Shown here: one piece after another, positions 27,711-36,705 of the stretch | Layout of the letters: each line of letters begins with the position of its first letter | Position numbering within the stretch: the first letter of the stretch is position 1 | Notes under the pieces: model-generated | The model's input: only the letters and a program-made list of their open reading frames with translations | Database searches by the model: none | What the model was told of the DNA's origin: nothing | Made by a program: the position numbers and the translations under genes | Origin: Mobilitalea sibirica | GTDB lineage: Bacteria; Bacillota; Clostridia; Lachnospirales; Lachnospiraceae | Length of the DNA stretch: 64,000 bases | Reading direction: 5' to 3' | Assembly: GCF_015999265.1 (NCBI RefSeq) | Contig: NZ_JAEAGR010000004.1 | Span: 186,001-250,000 of the forward strand

Positions 27711-27749
27711 ACCAATTCTCAGTAAACTAAAACTGTTGAGAATTGGTTT
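27711..27749. repeat. Inverted repeat spanning the stop of the DUF4956 gene
   Basis: ACCAATTCTCA pairs perfectly with TGAGAATTGGT around a 15-base loop. The hairpin includes the last codons of the gene ending at 27727. On the minus strand it is followed by ATAAAAAA rather than Ts, so it may stabilise the mRNA end rather than terminate. Confidence 0.45.
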
Positions 27750-28416
27750 CCATCATACTTAACATAATATTCAAATTACCGTTTCTGCATCTAAGCTCAT
27801 CAATGAACTCTTTTTCGGATACCTTCTCTTTTAATATGATGTGATATGTAATTTCATATAAGGTTCCAAGATTAGATGTTCTTACCTTTTGCATGGACCA
27901 ACCGTTTGTATATTTTTCGAAAAGATCATCAAAGGCTCCTTCAAAATTCATATCCTCTGGTATGGTAATCCTTAACCTCTTTTCTTTCTGTTTCATAACA
28001 CCAAACCCAATCTTATGAAAGACTACGAATACGAAGCACAAAAGAATTGTGATTGCCGCTCCAAGTGTGAGATAACCCATACCTGACGTAAGTCCGGCTG
28101 CCATAGCAAAAAAAACAAAAGTAATATCTTTGGAATCCCCCGGAACACTTCGGAAACGAACAAGGGTAAATACACCGGCCAAAGAAAAAGCTCTTGCCAG
28201 GTTTCCTCCTACCAGTAGGATGATTACGGTCACAATGGCGGGTAGTACTACTAAGCTGACTGCAAAATTTGGCGAACGGTCATTACGGGGTGTAATAAGC
28301 AGATATACTATACTGATGATGAGACCTAAGAACAGGCCAACTATGATACTAAGTAAGGTAGAGCTGATATTAAGTGATATTCCTACTGTCATATCCTGAA
28401 AAATAGAATCAAACAC
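27727..28416 (-). CDS. DUF4956 membrane protein, partner of VTC-domain protein
   Basis: This 229-residue protein has about four membrane segments (to about residue 150), the conserved loop FTLVRFRSVPGDSKDITFVF, and a cytosolic C-terminal domain. It fits DUF4956, commonly encoded beside a VTC-domain polyphosphate polymerase-like gene as here (49 bases away). The start is GTG at 28416, because AAGGAGG lies just upstream; the frame extends further but without a site. A channel or membrane anchor for the neighbour's product is an inference. Confidence 0.8.
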   Translation of the reverse strand: MFDSIFQDMTVGISLNISSTLLSIIVGLFLGLIISIVYLLITPRNDRSPNFAVSLVVLPAIVTVIILLVGGNLARAFSLAGVFTLVRFRSVPGDSKDITFVFFAMAAGLTSGMGYLTLGAAITILLCFVFVVFHKIGFGVMKQKEKRLRITIPEDMNFEGAFDDLFEKYTNGWSMQKVRTSNLGTLYEITYHIILKEKVSEKEFIDELRCRNGNLNIMLSMMETNSQQF

Positions 28417-28465
28417 GTTAGTTCCTCCTTCGAATAACTTCGTTGTTATCTTTATATAAAAGTAT

Positions 28466-29179
28466 CTATTTATGTAATATGGTCCTCTTATATTCAGTAC
28501 CATATTTTGAAAAGGATGAAGGATAAAGCTTATAGCTTGCTAAAAGCTTTGCAAACCATACCGGCGCGGCTTTCTCCATCTTAGCCTCCATTATCCATAC
28601 GCCCGGTGATAGCAGGAGATCTCCATAATTTCCTTTGTCCAGACCTACTTCCTCACGACGGGTTCTGATATTAGTATCAAAGGTGATTCTAAATCCGTGG
28701 TCTTCCTTTCCAAACAAAGCATATCTGTCATAAGATAAATAGAGTGTTGGACCAAGGGGAAATTTTCTAATAAAGTAATCAATCTCGTTTAAAACCTGGC
28801 CGTTCATGTAATCCTTTAAATCAGGCTTGTCTTTTGATGCAATATAATTTACTGCCTCTTCATGTAAAATAGAAGTTCTTCGTTTATTCACAAAGCCATT
28901 ATGTTTCTTCTTTATCTCCAGATAAACCTTATCCCTATCCCCAACCACGCCATAACTTCTCAGCCTTAACTTTTCTTTATAGCTTGGCTTATCGATGGAC
29001 CTTCGAATGATCGTATGATCCGGAGTATCATAATATACATTACATATACTGTAAAATTCCCCGTTTTTACTGTGGGAATCTACCTCCATATAATCCTCTA
29101 AGTCGGTTCGCAGGCTGTGAAATAATTCGTCTGTTATCATATATTTTATTTCATGTCGGTTGAAAACTTCAATAGCCAT
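28466..29179 (-). CDS. VTC-domain protein (CYTH-like polyphosphate polymerase domain)
   Basis: The 237-residue protein matches the VTC catalytic domain, a CYTH tunnel enzyme that in yeast Vtc4 makes polyphosphate from ATP. Charged tunnel strands are visible: RHEIKYMI, YYDTPD, KLRLRSYG, YLEIKKK, NKRRTS, LSYDRYAL, RITFDTNIRTRR, IMEAKM and the C-terminal SFSKYGTEY. The start is the ATG at 29179 behind GGAAGGA. It is followed by a DUF4956 membrane gene, suggesting a two-gene polyphosphate or related system; activity is not proven. Confidence 0.82.
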   Translation of the reverse strand: MAIEVFNRHEIKYMITDELFHSLRTDLEDYMEVDSHSKNGEFYSICNVYYDTPDHTIIRRSIDKPSYKEKLRLRSYGVVGDRDKVYLEIKKKHNGFVNKRRTSILHEEAVNYIASKDKPDLKDYMNGQVLNEIDYFIRKFPLGPTLYLSYDRYALFGKEDHGFRITFDTNIRTRREEVGLDKGNYGDLLLSPGVWIMEAKMEKAAPVWFAKLLASYKLYPSSFSKYGTEYKRTILHK

Positions 29180-29244
29180 AGGTACAGTCCTTCCAATTAC
29201 TTTTCGAAACGAAATCAACAACTTATTCTACATCATAACAGAAC

Positions 29245-30072
29245 TTATCGTATGTCATTTTCCGTCAAGTTTCCTGTTCTTCTCTGCCTTGCCGCCTCAT
29301 ACATAAGAATTGCCGCTGCCACCGCAGCATTTAGGGATTCTACTCTACCCTCCATTGGGATTTTTATCTGAAAATCAGCCATCGAGGAGACCTCCTCGGT
29401 CAGGCCGTTTGCTTCATTACCAATGATAAATGCACAATCTCTGATGAAACTTCCCTCGCTGTCATATGGTTTACCATCTAGATGTGCTGCAAATAAGGCA
29501 ATCTTTTTATTTTTTAAAGCATATAAAGTATCTATAAAATCCTCTGCCTGATAAACCGGTACGCGAAAGACGGATCCCATGGTGGATCGAATCACCTTAG
29601 GATTATACAAATCTACACAGGAAGAACTCATGATAATTCCGGTCATACCTGCTCCCTCAGCAGTTCTTATCATGGTTCCGAGATTCCCCGGATCTCTGAT
29701 ATCCTCTAACACCAGTAAGCAGGTATTGGGAATAGCCAATATCTGCTCCAGGGAATCCTTCCTCCACTTTACGGTGCCCATAATACCTTGTGGTGTTTTT
29801 GTATCGGATACTTCCTTAAATAATGTATCAGTTAAAATCTCGTAATCAAGGTGATTAAAGTACTGTGGATTTTGAGATGTTATCTCGTTAAAAAAACTTT
29901 CTGATGCATATGCCTTAACAAGAAGTTTCTCTTCCTTTGCTTCCTCAAACATCTTAGGCCCTTCAATTACAAAAAGACCCTGCTCCTCTCTGGCTTTTGC
30001 CTTCTTGAGCAACAGAGTCAAATTCTTGATTTGCTGATTACTTAAGCTGCTGATTATGCTTTTGGATTTCAT
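29245..30072 (-). CDS. TrmH-family (SpoU) RNA 2'-O-methyltransferase
   Basis: This 275-residue protein has a substrate-binding N-terminus and the SPOUT knot. Motifs are NPGNLGTMIRTAEGAG (motif 1), FIIGNEANGL (motif 2) and IPMEGRVESLNAAVAAAI (motif 3). It should methylate a ribose in rRNA or tRNA; the exact base is unknown, with RlmB-like or TsnR-like as alternatives. It starts three bases after the prfA stop with an AGAGGA site, so it belongs to that operon. Confidence 0.88.
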   Translation of the reverse strand: MKSKSIISSLSNQQIKNLTLLLKKAKAREEQGLFVIEGPKMFEEAKEEKLLVKAYASESFFNEITSQNPQYFNHLDYEILTDTLFKEVSDTKTPQGIMGTVKWRKDSLEQILAIPNTCLLVLEDIRDPGNLGTMIRTAEGAGMTGIIMSSSCVDLYNPKVIRSTMGSVFRVPVYQAEDFIDTLYALKNKKIALFAAHLDGKPYDSEGSFIRDCAFIIGNEANGLTEEVSSMADFQIKIPMEGRVESLNAAVAAAILMYEAARQRRTGNLTENDIR

Positions 30073-30075
30073 GAT

Positions 30076-31152
30076 TTATGCTTCCTCTTGCATTTTACTT
30101 AATTTTGCTGCTTGATCTGCCGCAGTAAGGCTGTCGATAATCTCCTGAAGATCCCCATCCATCACAGCATCCAATTGATGTATTGTTAATTTTATACGAT
30201 GATCAGTTACACGTCCTTGTGGAAAGTTATAAGTTCTAATCTTTTCGGAACGGTCTCCGGTGCCAATCTGACTTTTTCTTGCCTGAGCTTCCGCACTCTG
30301 AGCCTTCTCCATCTCCAGCTCATATAATCTGGAACGTAAAATCTTGATCGCCTTTTCTTTATTTTTTAACTGTGATTTCTCATCCTGACAGGAAATCACG
30401 ATACCCGTAGGGATATGAGTAAGTCTTACTGCAGAGTCTGTTGTATTAACGCATTGTCCACCGTTACCGGATGCCCGGAAAACATCAAACTTACATTCAC
30501 TTAAGTCGAGTTCTACATCCACTTCCTCCGCCTCCGGCATAATAGCTACCGTCGCAGTTGAAGTGTGAATTCTGCCTCCGGATTCAGTAACAGGTATTCT
30601 CTGAACACGATGCACACCGCTCTCATATTTCAATTTGGAATAAGCACCTTTCCCGTTGATCATAAAGATCACTTCCTTAAAACCACCGATACCATTTTCA
30701 TTCAAATTCATCATATCGATCTTCCAGCGCTTTCTTTCCGCATATCTTACATACATTCGGTACAGTTCAGCTGCAAATAAAGCTGCCTCGTCTCCACCGG
30801 CACCGCCCCTAATTTCAACAATAACGTTCTTATCATCATTCGGATCCTTTGGAAGTAATAATATCTTCAGATCTTCTTCAATCTTTACAATCTGCTGCTT
30901 ACTCATCGTAAGCTCTTCTTTAGCCAACTCACGGATTTCTTCATCACTTTCTTCTTCCAACATGGCCAGGCTTTCCTCTATATTCGTTTGCGTTGCTTTA
31001 TATTCTCTGTATTTTTCCACAATGTCCGTAAGATCCGCATGTTCTTTTCTAAGCTTTGTATATCTGTTCTGATCATTCATGATACCGGGATTTAACATCT
31101 CATCTTCAATTTCTTTATATTTGATCAGAAGATCTTCTAATTTATCAAACAT
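30076..31152 (-). CDS. prfA: Peptide chain release factor 1
   Basis: The 358-residue factor ends translation at UAA and UAG. The catalytic GGQ (in [10 protein letters not shown]) and the codon-reading PxT tripeptide (RIPVTES, where RF2 has SPF) identify it as RF1. Length is normal. It is preceded 20 bases upstream by prmC, which methylates the GGQ glutamine. A GGAGG site precedes the ATG. Confidence 0.97.
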   Translation of the reverse strand: MFDKLEDLLIKYKEIEDEMLNPGIMNDQNRYTKLRKEHADLTDIVEKYREYKATQTNIEESLAMLEEESDEEIRELAKEELTMSKQQIVKIEEDLKILLLPKDPNDDKNVIVEIRGGAGGDEAALFAAELYRMYVRYAERKRWKIDMMNLNENGIGGFKEVIFMINGKGAYSKLKYESGVHRVQRIPVTESGGRIHTSTATVAIMPEAEEVDVELDLSECKFDVFRASGNGGQCVNTTDSAVRLTHIPTGIVISCQDEKSQLKNKEKAIKILRSRLYELEMEKAQSAEAQARKSQIGTGDRSEKIRTYNFPQGRVTDHRIKLTIHQLDAVMDGDLQEIIDSLTAADQAAKLSKMQEEA

Positions 31153-31172
31153 ATCTCATTTCCTCCATATAT

Positions 31173-32003
31173 CTAAGGTCTTTTCCCGGAAACAATCCGG
31201 TCCAAACCACTCAAATCTTTCTTTACGCTAACCTCTATAAATCCTTCCTTTAATAGAAGGTTACTTACATCCATGCCTTGATTATGACCGATCTCAAAAA
31301 AAATATAACCGCCTTTTTTTAGATATCTGTTTAAAGAAGCTATAATATTTCGATAAAATAATAATCCGTCCGAACTACCATCCAATGCCGTAATCGGTTC
31401 AAAATCCCTAACCTCAGGCATAAGCTCTTTGATTTCTTTCGTTGGAATGTAAGGAGGGTTGGATACGATTATATCATACACACCTTCTATATTATCAAAA
31501 AGGTCACTGTGTAGGAATTCTACCTCCGTATTTAATCGGTTCGCATTTCTTTTCGCTGTTATCAAAGCTTTATCAGAAATATCTGATCCGGTTGCACTTT
31601 TAAGACTTCCCAATTTTGTTAGACTAATAATAATACATCCCGAACCGGTACACAGATCCAAAACAGATTTATTGTGGCAAATTTTTAAAACCTCTTCCAC
31701 CAGACATTCCGTATCCTGCCTAGGTATAAGAACATGTTCATTCACCTCAAAGGTAAAGCCCATAAACTCCTGACATCCTATTATATGCTGCAGTGGAATA
31801 TGCATCACTCTCTTTTTTAACAGGTTATCCAATATCTGTAATTTATCCTCAGGAAATAGTGTTTCCCTTAGCATAAAAAAATCAGCTCTATTTATCCCTA
31901 AAACATGGGCAAGCAGATACCATGCATCCACATCGGCATCTGCTATATTGTGTATCCTTAAAAACTTACGTGCGCGCTGTAACTCTTCATAATAAGTGCC
32001 CAA
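31173..32003 (-). CDS. prmC: Release factor glutamine methyltransferase
   Basis: The roughly 276-residue protein has an N-terminal helical domain and a Rossmann methyltransferase domain with VLDLCTGSGCI (SAM loop) and VSNPPYIP (glutamine-binding NPPY). It methylates the GGQ of RF1 and RF2. I prefer the TTG at 32003, which has GAGG seven bases upstream and gives the usual N-terminus; a TTG at 32024 is in frame but has no site. It lies in the common order DUF1385-prmC-prfA. Confidence 0.95.
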   Translation of the reverse strand: MGTYYEELQRARKFLRIHNIADADVDAWYLLAHVLGINRADFFMLRETLFPEDKLQILDNLLKKRVMHIPLQHIIGCQEFMGFTFEVNEHVLIPRQDTECLVEEVLKICHNKSVLDLCTGSGCIIISLTKLGSLKSATGSDISDKALITAKRNANRLNTEVEFLHSDLFDNIEGVYDIIVSNPPYIPTKEIKELMPEVRDFEPITALDGSSDGLLFYRNIIASLNRYLKKGGYIFFEIGHNQGMDVSNLLLKEGFIEVSVKKDLSGLDRIVSGKRP

Positions 32004-32032
32004 ATTAACAACCTCATTTATCAAACGGCGAA

Positions 32033-33313
32033 TTATCTGATTATTTCCTGCGTATCATCACCAACATCCAGATATTTGTCGAGTGCTCTTAAAATATCAT
32101 CATCTTCCTCATCTTTATCCTTCGGACCGGCAATTCTAATCTCTGCCGCTGTCATTTGGCCCTGTTTCTTGCCATCTATCTTCTCATATCTTTTCTTACT
32201 CACTTTTTCAAAACTTGCCGGTGACGGTTTCTGTTTCGTTTTTCTTCCTTTTACAACAACTTTTTCATCCGTTGCTGCAGTTTCTAAGAAGCTTCTCCAG
32301 TCAAATACAGTTTCAACCGATTGGATCGCAACTTCAATCATGGAATCATCCGGCTCTTTGGTTGTAAATCCCTGCATCCAAAGTCCTGGCTTACTTAGGA
32401 TATTAACAACCTTATTATCACTTTTTCCTGCCAACCGAATAAACTCATAAGATATCCCGGCAATAAACGGAACCAGTAATACTCTGGACAAAACTTTCAT
32501 AACCAGTTCCATAGGAGGAAGGAATATAAAAACAGCCACACTAATTAGCATAACTAACAGCATAAAACTGGTACCGCATCTTTTATGCAACTTTGACTGC
32601 CACTTAACATTCTCCACTGTAAGTTCTATACCATTCTCTAAACAATTGATTGTCTTATGCTCAGCTCCGTGATACATAAATAACCTTTTAATCTCAGGCA
32701 TTCTCGTGGCTAGTAAAATATAGCCTATAAAGATAGTCAGACGAATGAAACCCTCCAATAGAGATAACCAAAAATGACTCGTAATAAATCCCGCTAATAA
32801 ATTAGATACCAATACCGGAAGTACCATAAATAAGGAAATTGAGAGAATTAAAGAAACGAATACAGCCGCAATCATAAGTAATACATTACTGTCTTCCTCT
32901 TGCTCCTTTTTTTCTTTCTGCACAGTTTCACTTATGCTTTTCGTATCGTCTGTAGCTGACATCTCCTCAGCCGCCAAATCCGAAAGCTTTTTATCAGATC
33001 TACGTTTTTTCTTGTTTTTCTTCTCCGCTTTTTTCTCTTTCTTCTTTGCTTCTTCCAGTTCCTCTTCTTCCTCTAAAAAGCTGGAAGAGAAGCTTAAAGC
33101 TTTCATAGAAATTACAAGGGAATCCACAAATGCCAGCATTCCTCGAAAGATAGGTAACTTAAATAGTTTCACTTTTTCTGAAAAATCCTTATGGGTTTTC
33201 TTTTCAATTACAATTTCATTATTCGGCTTACGGACTGCTATGGCGTACTGATCCTTATTCTTCATCATAACGCCTTCCATGACAGCCGCGCCCCCAATAC
33301 CAGATGGTTTCAT
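32033..33313 (-). CDS. DUF1385 family membrane protein (YqhQ-like)
   Basis: This 426-residue protein starts with the family signature GIGGAAVMEGVMM and contains YHGAEHKTINCLE and LHKRCGTSF, with four to five membrane segments in the middle. Between about residues 84 and 140 it carries a long Lys/Glu-rich charged insert, longer than in Bacillus YqhQ. Its function is unknown; His and Cys positions hint at metal binding. It sits in a conserved clostridial block rpmE-DUF1385-prmC-prfA. Confidence 0.85.
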   Translation of the reverse strand: MKPSGIGGAAVMEGVMMKNKDQYAIAVRKPNNEIVIEKKTHKDFSEKVKLFKLPIFRGMLAFVDSLVISMKALSFSSSFLEEEEELEEAKKKEKKAEKKNKKKRRSDKKLSDLAAEEMSATDDTKSISETVQKEKKEQEEDSNVLLMIAAVFVSLILSISLFMVLPVLVSNLLAGFITSHFWLSLLEGFIRLTIFIGYILLATRMPEIKRLFMYHGAEHKTINCLENGIELTVENVKWQSKLHKRCGTSFMLLVMLISVAVFIFLPPMELVMKVLSRVLLVPFIAGISYEFIRLAGKSDNKVVNILSKPGLWMQGFTTKEPDDSMIEVAIQSVETVFDWRSFLETAATDEKVVVKGRKTKQKPSPASFEKVSKKRYEKIDGKKQGQMTAAEIRIAGPKDKDEEDDDILRALDKYLDVGDDTQEIIR

Positions 33314-33395
33314 CTATGCACCCGAACCTTTCTTCTGCTTGTCTGCCCAAAGCAGAGTTATACTGTGAATTAAACTTTTATCTTATTTAAAAATA

Positions 33396-33419
33396 GGTTG
33401 AGGAAAGTGAACCTCAACC
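33396..33419 (-). terminator. Terminator after rpmE
   Basis: A perfect 8-bp stem GGTTGAGG/CCTCAACC has a loop of eight and is flanked by T-runs in both directions (TATTTTTAAA on minus, CGTTTTTAG on plus). It lies 24 bases after the rpmE stop and separates rpmE from the DUF1385 operon. Confidence 0.75.
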
Positions 33420-33442
33420 CGTTTTTAGCGCTTTATTGTTTT

Positions 33443-33646
33443 CTACTTATTCATACCATATTTGCGGTTGAACTTCTCAATTGCACCGCGGGCTGCAGCA
33501 GCTTTTTGCTGACCTGTATAGAATGAATGACATTTAGAACAGATTTCAACATGAATATCTTCCTTAGTTGAACCGGTCACAAATTCATTTCCACAGTTAC
33601 ATACAACCTTCGCCTGAAAATACTTGGGTTGGATTGCTTCTTTCAT
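33443..33646 (-). CDS. rpmE: 50S ribosomal protein L31, zinc-binding form
   Basis: The 67-residue protein carries the four cysteines of the C+ form (CNCGNEF and CSKCHSFYTGQQ), so it should bind zinc. The MKEAIQPKYF-like start and KFNRKYG end are typical. It has its own AGAGGTG site and is followed by a terminator. The rho gene lies upstream, a common arrangement in Firmicutes. Confidence 0.97.
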   Translation of the reverse strand: MKEAIQPKYFQAKVVCNCGNEFVTGSTKEDIHVEICSKCHSFYTGQQKAAAARGAIEKFNRKYGMNK

Positions 33647-33752
33647 AATTTCACCTCTTTACAATAAATAGTATCCTATATTGTTTATATAATTATTCCA
33701 ATCTAATAAACAGCTTTTTTATTATAGCATAGGTTACTTTTCTTTGCAAGAC

Positions 33753-35228
33753 CTAAAAGACAATTTTAGTCTTTTTGATAATCTCAACAAATTCTGTATT
33801 TGTCTTCGTACGAATAAACATATCTATAATTCTTTCCAGAGCTTCCTCTGACTTCATACCACCAAGTGCCTTTCTCATCAGAAACGTTGCTTCAAGTTCC
33901 GGCTGCGTTAAAAGCAGATCTTCTCTTCTGGTACTGGATCTAGGAAGGTCAATTGCAGGAAATATCCGCTTCTCAGATAAGCTCCGATCAAGTACCAATT
34001 CCATATTACCGGTTCCCTTAAACTCTTCGAAAACCACATCATCCATTCGGCTGCCGGTGTCTACTAAGGCGGTTGCCAATATGGTCAGACTTCCGCCCTC
34101 CCGCATATTTCGTGCTGCACCAAAAAACTTCTTTGGCATATGAAGGGCCGCTGGATCTAAGCCGCCGGAAAGGGTCCTTCCGCTGGGTTGAACCGTCAGG
34201 TTATAGGCTCTTGCAAGTCTCGTTATACTATCTAATAGGATGATAACATCCTGTTTATGCTCTACAAGACGTTTTGCTCTTTCAATTACCATTTCCGATA
34301 CTCTTTTATGGTTATCCGGAAGTTCATCAAAGGTCGAGTAAATAACCTCCACATTCTTTCCTTCAATGGATTCTTTGATATCCGTAACTTCTTCCGGACG
34401 CTCATCAATTAACAGAATAATCAATTTCATATCAGGATGATTTCTGGTAACTGCTTTTGCAATCTGTTTTAGTAATGTCGTCTTACCGGTTTTAGGTTGG
34501 GATACAATCATTCCTCTCTGTCCCTTACCGATGGGTGAAATCAAATCCACCATTCTCATGGATACCCCTGCTCCAGGTGTCTCCAGATGGATTCTACTAT
34601 TGGGGAAAACAGGTGTAAGATCTTCGAATTTCTTACGCCTTTGAGCTTCATTGGGATGAAAACCATTCACCGCTTTGATATACAAAAGTGCACTAAACTT
34701 TTCATTCTGGTTCCGTATTCTGGTATTTCCTGCAACAATATCACCGGTTTTAAGATTAAACCTTCGTATCTGTGCCGGAGAAACATAAACGTCATTTTCA
34801 CCGGGAAGATAATTGTCACATCGTATAAATCCATACCCATCCGGCAGTACTTCCAGAATACCTTCTTTGGTCTCACCACTGTCTAATTGCTCCATTTCAG
34901 AGTGACTTGATTGTGGTCTCCTATCTTCTTTGGATGCAGGAGTCTGTTCCATATGGCTATGCTCTGCTTGTTGTGTTACTTCCTGTATCTGTTCTTGTAT
35001 CTGTCCTTCTTTTTCCTGTCTTGGTCTTGTGTGTCTTGCCTGTATTTTCGCCTTTGGCGGTTCTACCTGCTCTGTATTCTGTTTCTCTTCGGTCTTATCA
35101 TTTGAGTCATAACTCTTTAGTGCTGCCACCAAATCACTCTTTTTTAAGGTAGTAATATTTCTAAGACCCTTTTCTTTAGCAAGCTCCCTTAAATTAGCAA
35201 GCGTCATTTTGTCATACTGCATTTCCAT
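33753..35228 (-). CDS. rho: Transcription termination factor Rho
   Basis: The 491-residue hexameric RNA helicase has an N-terminal SAP-like Rho_N motif (LRELAKEKGLRNITTLKKSD), a Gln/Glu-rich insert (about residues 52-118), the cold-shock RNA-binding domain (LPDGYGFIRCDNYLPGENDVY) and the ATPase core with SQPKTGKTTLL (Walker A), the Q-loop region and DSITRLARAYN. The insert is longer than in E. coli Rho, as in many Clostridia. A GGAG site precedes the ATG. Confidence 0.97.
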   Translation of the reverse strand: MEMQYDKMTLANLRELAKEKGLRNITTLKKSDLVAALKSYDSNDKTEEKQNTEQVEPPKAKIQARHTRPRQEKEGQIQEQIQEVTQQAEHSHMEQTPASKEDRRPQSSHSEMEQLDSGETKEGILEVLPDGYGFIRCDNYLPGENDVYVSPAQIRRFNLKTGDIVAGNTRIRNQNEKFSALLYIKAVNGFHPNEAQRRKKFEDLTPVFPNSRIHLETPGAGVSMRMVDLISPIGKGQRGMIVSQPKTGKTTLLKQIAKAVTRNHPDMKLIILLIDERPEEVTDIKESIEGKNVEVIYSTFDELPDNHKRVSEMVIERAKRLVEHKQDVIILLDSITRLARAYNLTVQPSGRTLSGGLDPAALHMPKKFFGAARNMREGGSLTILATALVDTGSRMDDVVFEEFKGTGNMELVLDRSLSEKRIFPAIDLPRSSTRREDLLLTQPELEATFLMRKALGGMKSEEALERIIDMFIRTKTNTEFVEIIKKTKIVF

Positions 35229-35409
35229 TTATTCAGCTCCTTTAACCACTTATTGGATTCTCTTACGGAATTCGTTTAGACATGAAATAGATATATGTGA
35301 GGATGAATAATATTAAAATATCCAAATTGTTCTTTCATTCATTATACACCTTGTCCGTCAGAAAGAAAAGGATTAATTTTATTGCAGTAACTGTAGTTTA
35401 TGAATCTAC

Positions 35410-35469
35410 TTGATTTACATTTTCTTAAGTGATATGATAGCTTTAAAATTATTTCGGACCGGAAATAAT
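35410..35469 (+). promoter_or_regulatory. Promoter and operator-like palindrome of the malic enzyme gene
   Basis: TTGATT (35410-35415) and TATGAT (35433-35438) are 17 bases apart. Just downstream lies an 8-bp inverted repeat ATTATTTC/GAAATAAT with a six-base centre (35448-35469), at or just after the predicted start site, where a repressor would block initiation or a hairpin would form at the mRNA end. Confidence 0.5.
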
Positions 35470-35518
35470 GTTTGATACATTACATATGATTAGATAAGAA
35501 TATAAGGTGGAGCTTAAA

Positions 35519-36676
35519 ATGAACATAAACGAAAAGGCTTTATACATGCATGAGAAATGGAAAGGAAAGTTGGAAGTAAATTCAAAATGTGAAGTAAATT
35601 CCAGGGAGGATTTAGCCATTGCTTATACTCCGGGAGTTGCTGAACCTTGTAAGGTAATTGCTAAGGATAAGTCCGCTGCTTATCAGTATACAATAAAATC
35701 CAATACAATCGCCGTTGTTTCAGACGGAAGTGCGGTTCTTGGTCTTGGTAATATCGGACCTTATGCCGCTATGCCCGTCATGGAAGGAAAGGCTGTTTTG
35801 TTCAAGGAGTTCGGCGGAATTAACGCCGTACCTATCTGTCTGGATACTCAGGATACCGAGGAAATCATAAAAACGGTAGTTAACATCGCGCCTGCTTTCG
35901 GTGGCATAAATCTTGAGGATATCTCCGCACCAAGATGCTTTGAAATAGAAGAACGTTTAACTGAATTATTAGATATTCCCATATTCCACGATGATCAACA
36001 CGGTACCGCTATCGTGGTTTTAGCCGGAGCCATAAATGCCTTAAAGGTGGTCAATAAAACAAAAGAAGCTTGTAAAGTAGTAGTTAACGGTGCCGGATCT
36101 GCTGGGATCGCAATCACCCGGCTATTATTATCCTATGGTTTTACTGATATTACTCTCTGTGATATAGACGGTATACTTAAGGAGGATAGCAAAAATTTAA
36201 ACTGGATGCAGAAGCAGATGCTTATTAATACGAACCCGGATAAGAGGCAGGGCAGTCTGGCTGACGCCCTTAAAGGAGCAGACATGTTTATCGGTGTTTC
36301 TGCTCCGGGTATACTCACGAAAGAAATGGTAGCCTCTATGAATAAGGACTCCATTCTTTTTGCTATGGCAAATCCAATTCCTGAGATTATGCCTGACCTT
36401 GCAAAAGAGGCCGGCGCCCGTGTGGTAGCTACCGGTCGTTCCGATTTTCCAAACCAGGTGAACAACGTAGTTGCATTTCCGGGTATTTTCAAAGGAGCCT
36501 TAAAGGGTCGTGCCAGCCGGATTACAAATGAGATGAAATTGGCTGCTGCCGTTGCTATCGCAGGACTGGTAGAAGACAAAGATTTATGTGAAGATAATAT
36601 AATGCCGCAACCCTTTGATCCGAGAGTCAGTGATGTGGTAAGTAATGCGGTATTGAAATACATCCCGAATAAATAA
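35519..36676 (+). CDS. NAD(P)-dependent malic enzyme
   Basis: This 385-residue short-form enzyme converts malate to pyruvate and CO2. It shows the conserved AIAYTPGVAEPCK, VLGLGNIGPYAAMPVMEGKA, the catalytic Lys/Asp region FGGINLEDI, DDQHGTA and the Rossmann loop VVNGAGSAGIA. The start is the ATG at 35519 behind GGTGGAG; a GTG four codons earlier lies inside that site. Malolactic function is unlikely given the short bacterial ME type. The radical SAM gene follows after 29 bases. Confidence 0.93.
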   Translation: MNINEKALYMHEKWKGKLEVNSKCEVNSREDLAIAYTPGVAEPCKVIAKDKSAAYQYTIKSNTIAVVSDGSAVLGLGNIGPYAAMPVMEGKAVLFKEFGGINAVPICLDTQDTEEIIKTVVNIAPAFGGINLEDISAPRCFEIEERLTELLDIPIFHDDQHGTAIVVLAGAINALKVVNKTKEACKVVVNGAGSAGIAITRLLLSYGFTDITLCDIDGILKEDSKNLNWMQKQMLINTNPDKRQGSLADALKGADMFIGVSAPGILTKEMVASMNKDSILFAMANPIPEIMPDLAKEAGARVVATGRSDFPNQVNNVVAFPGIFKGALKGRASRITNEMKLAAAVAIAGLVEDKDLCEDNIMPQPFDPRVSDVVSNAVLKYIPNK

Positions 36677-36705
36677 ATGCTGATTTTTAAAGCAGGAGAA
36701 CCTAA

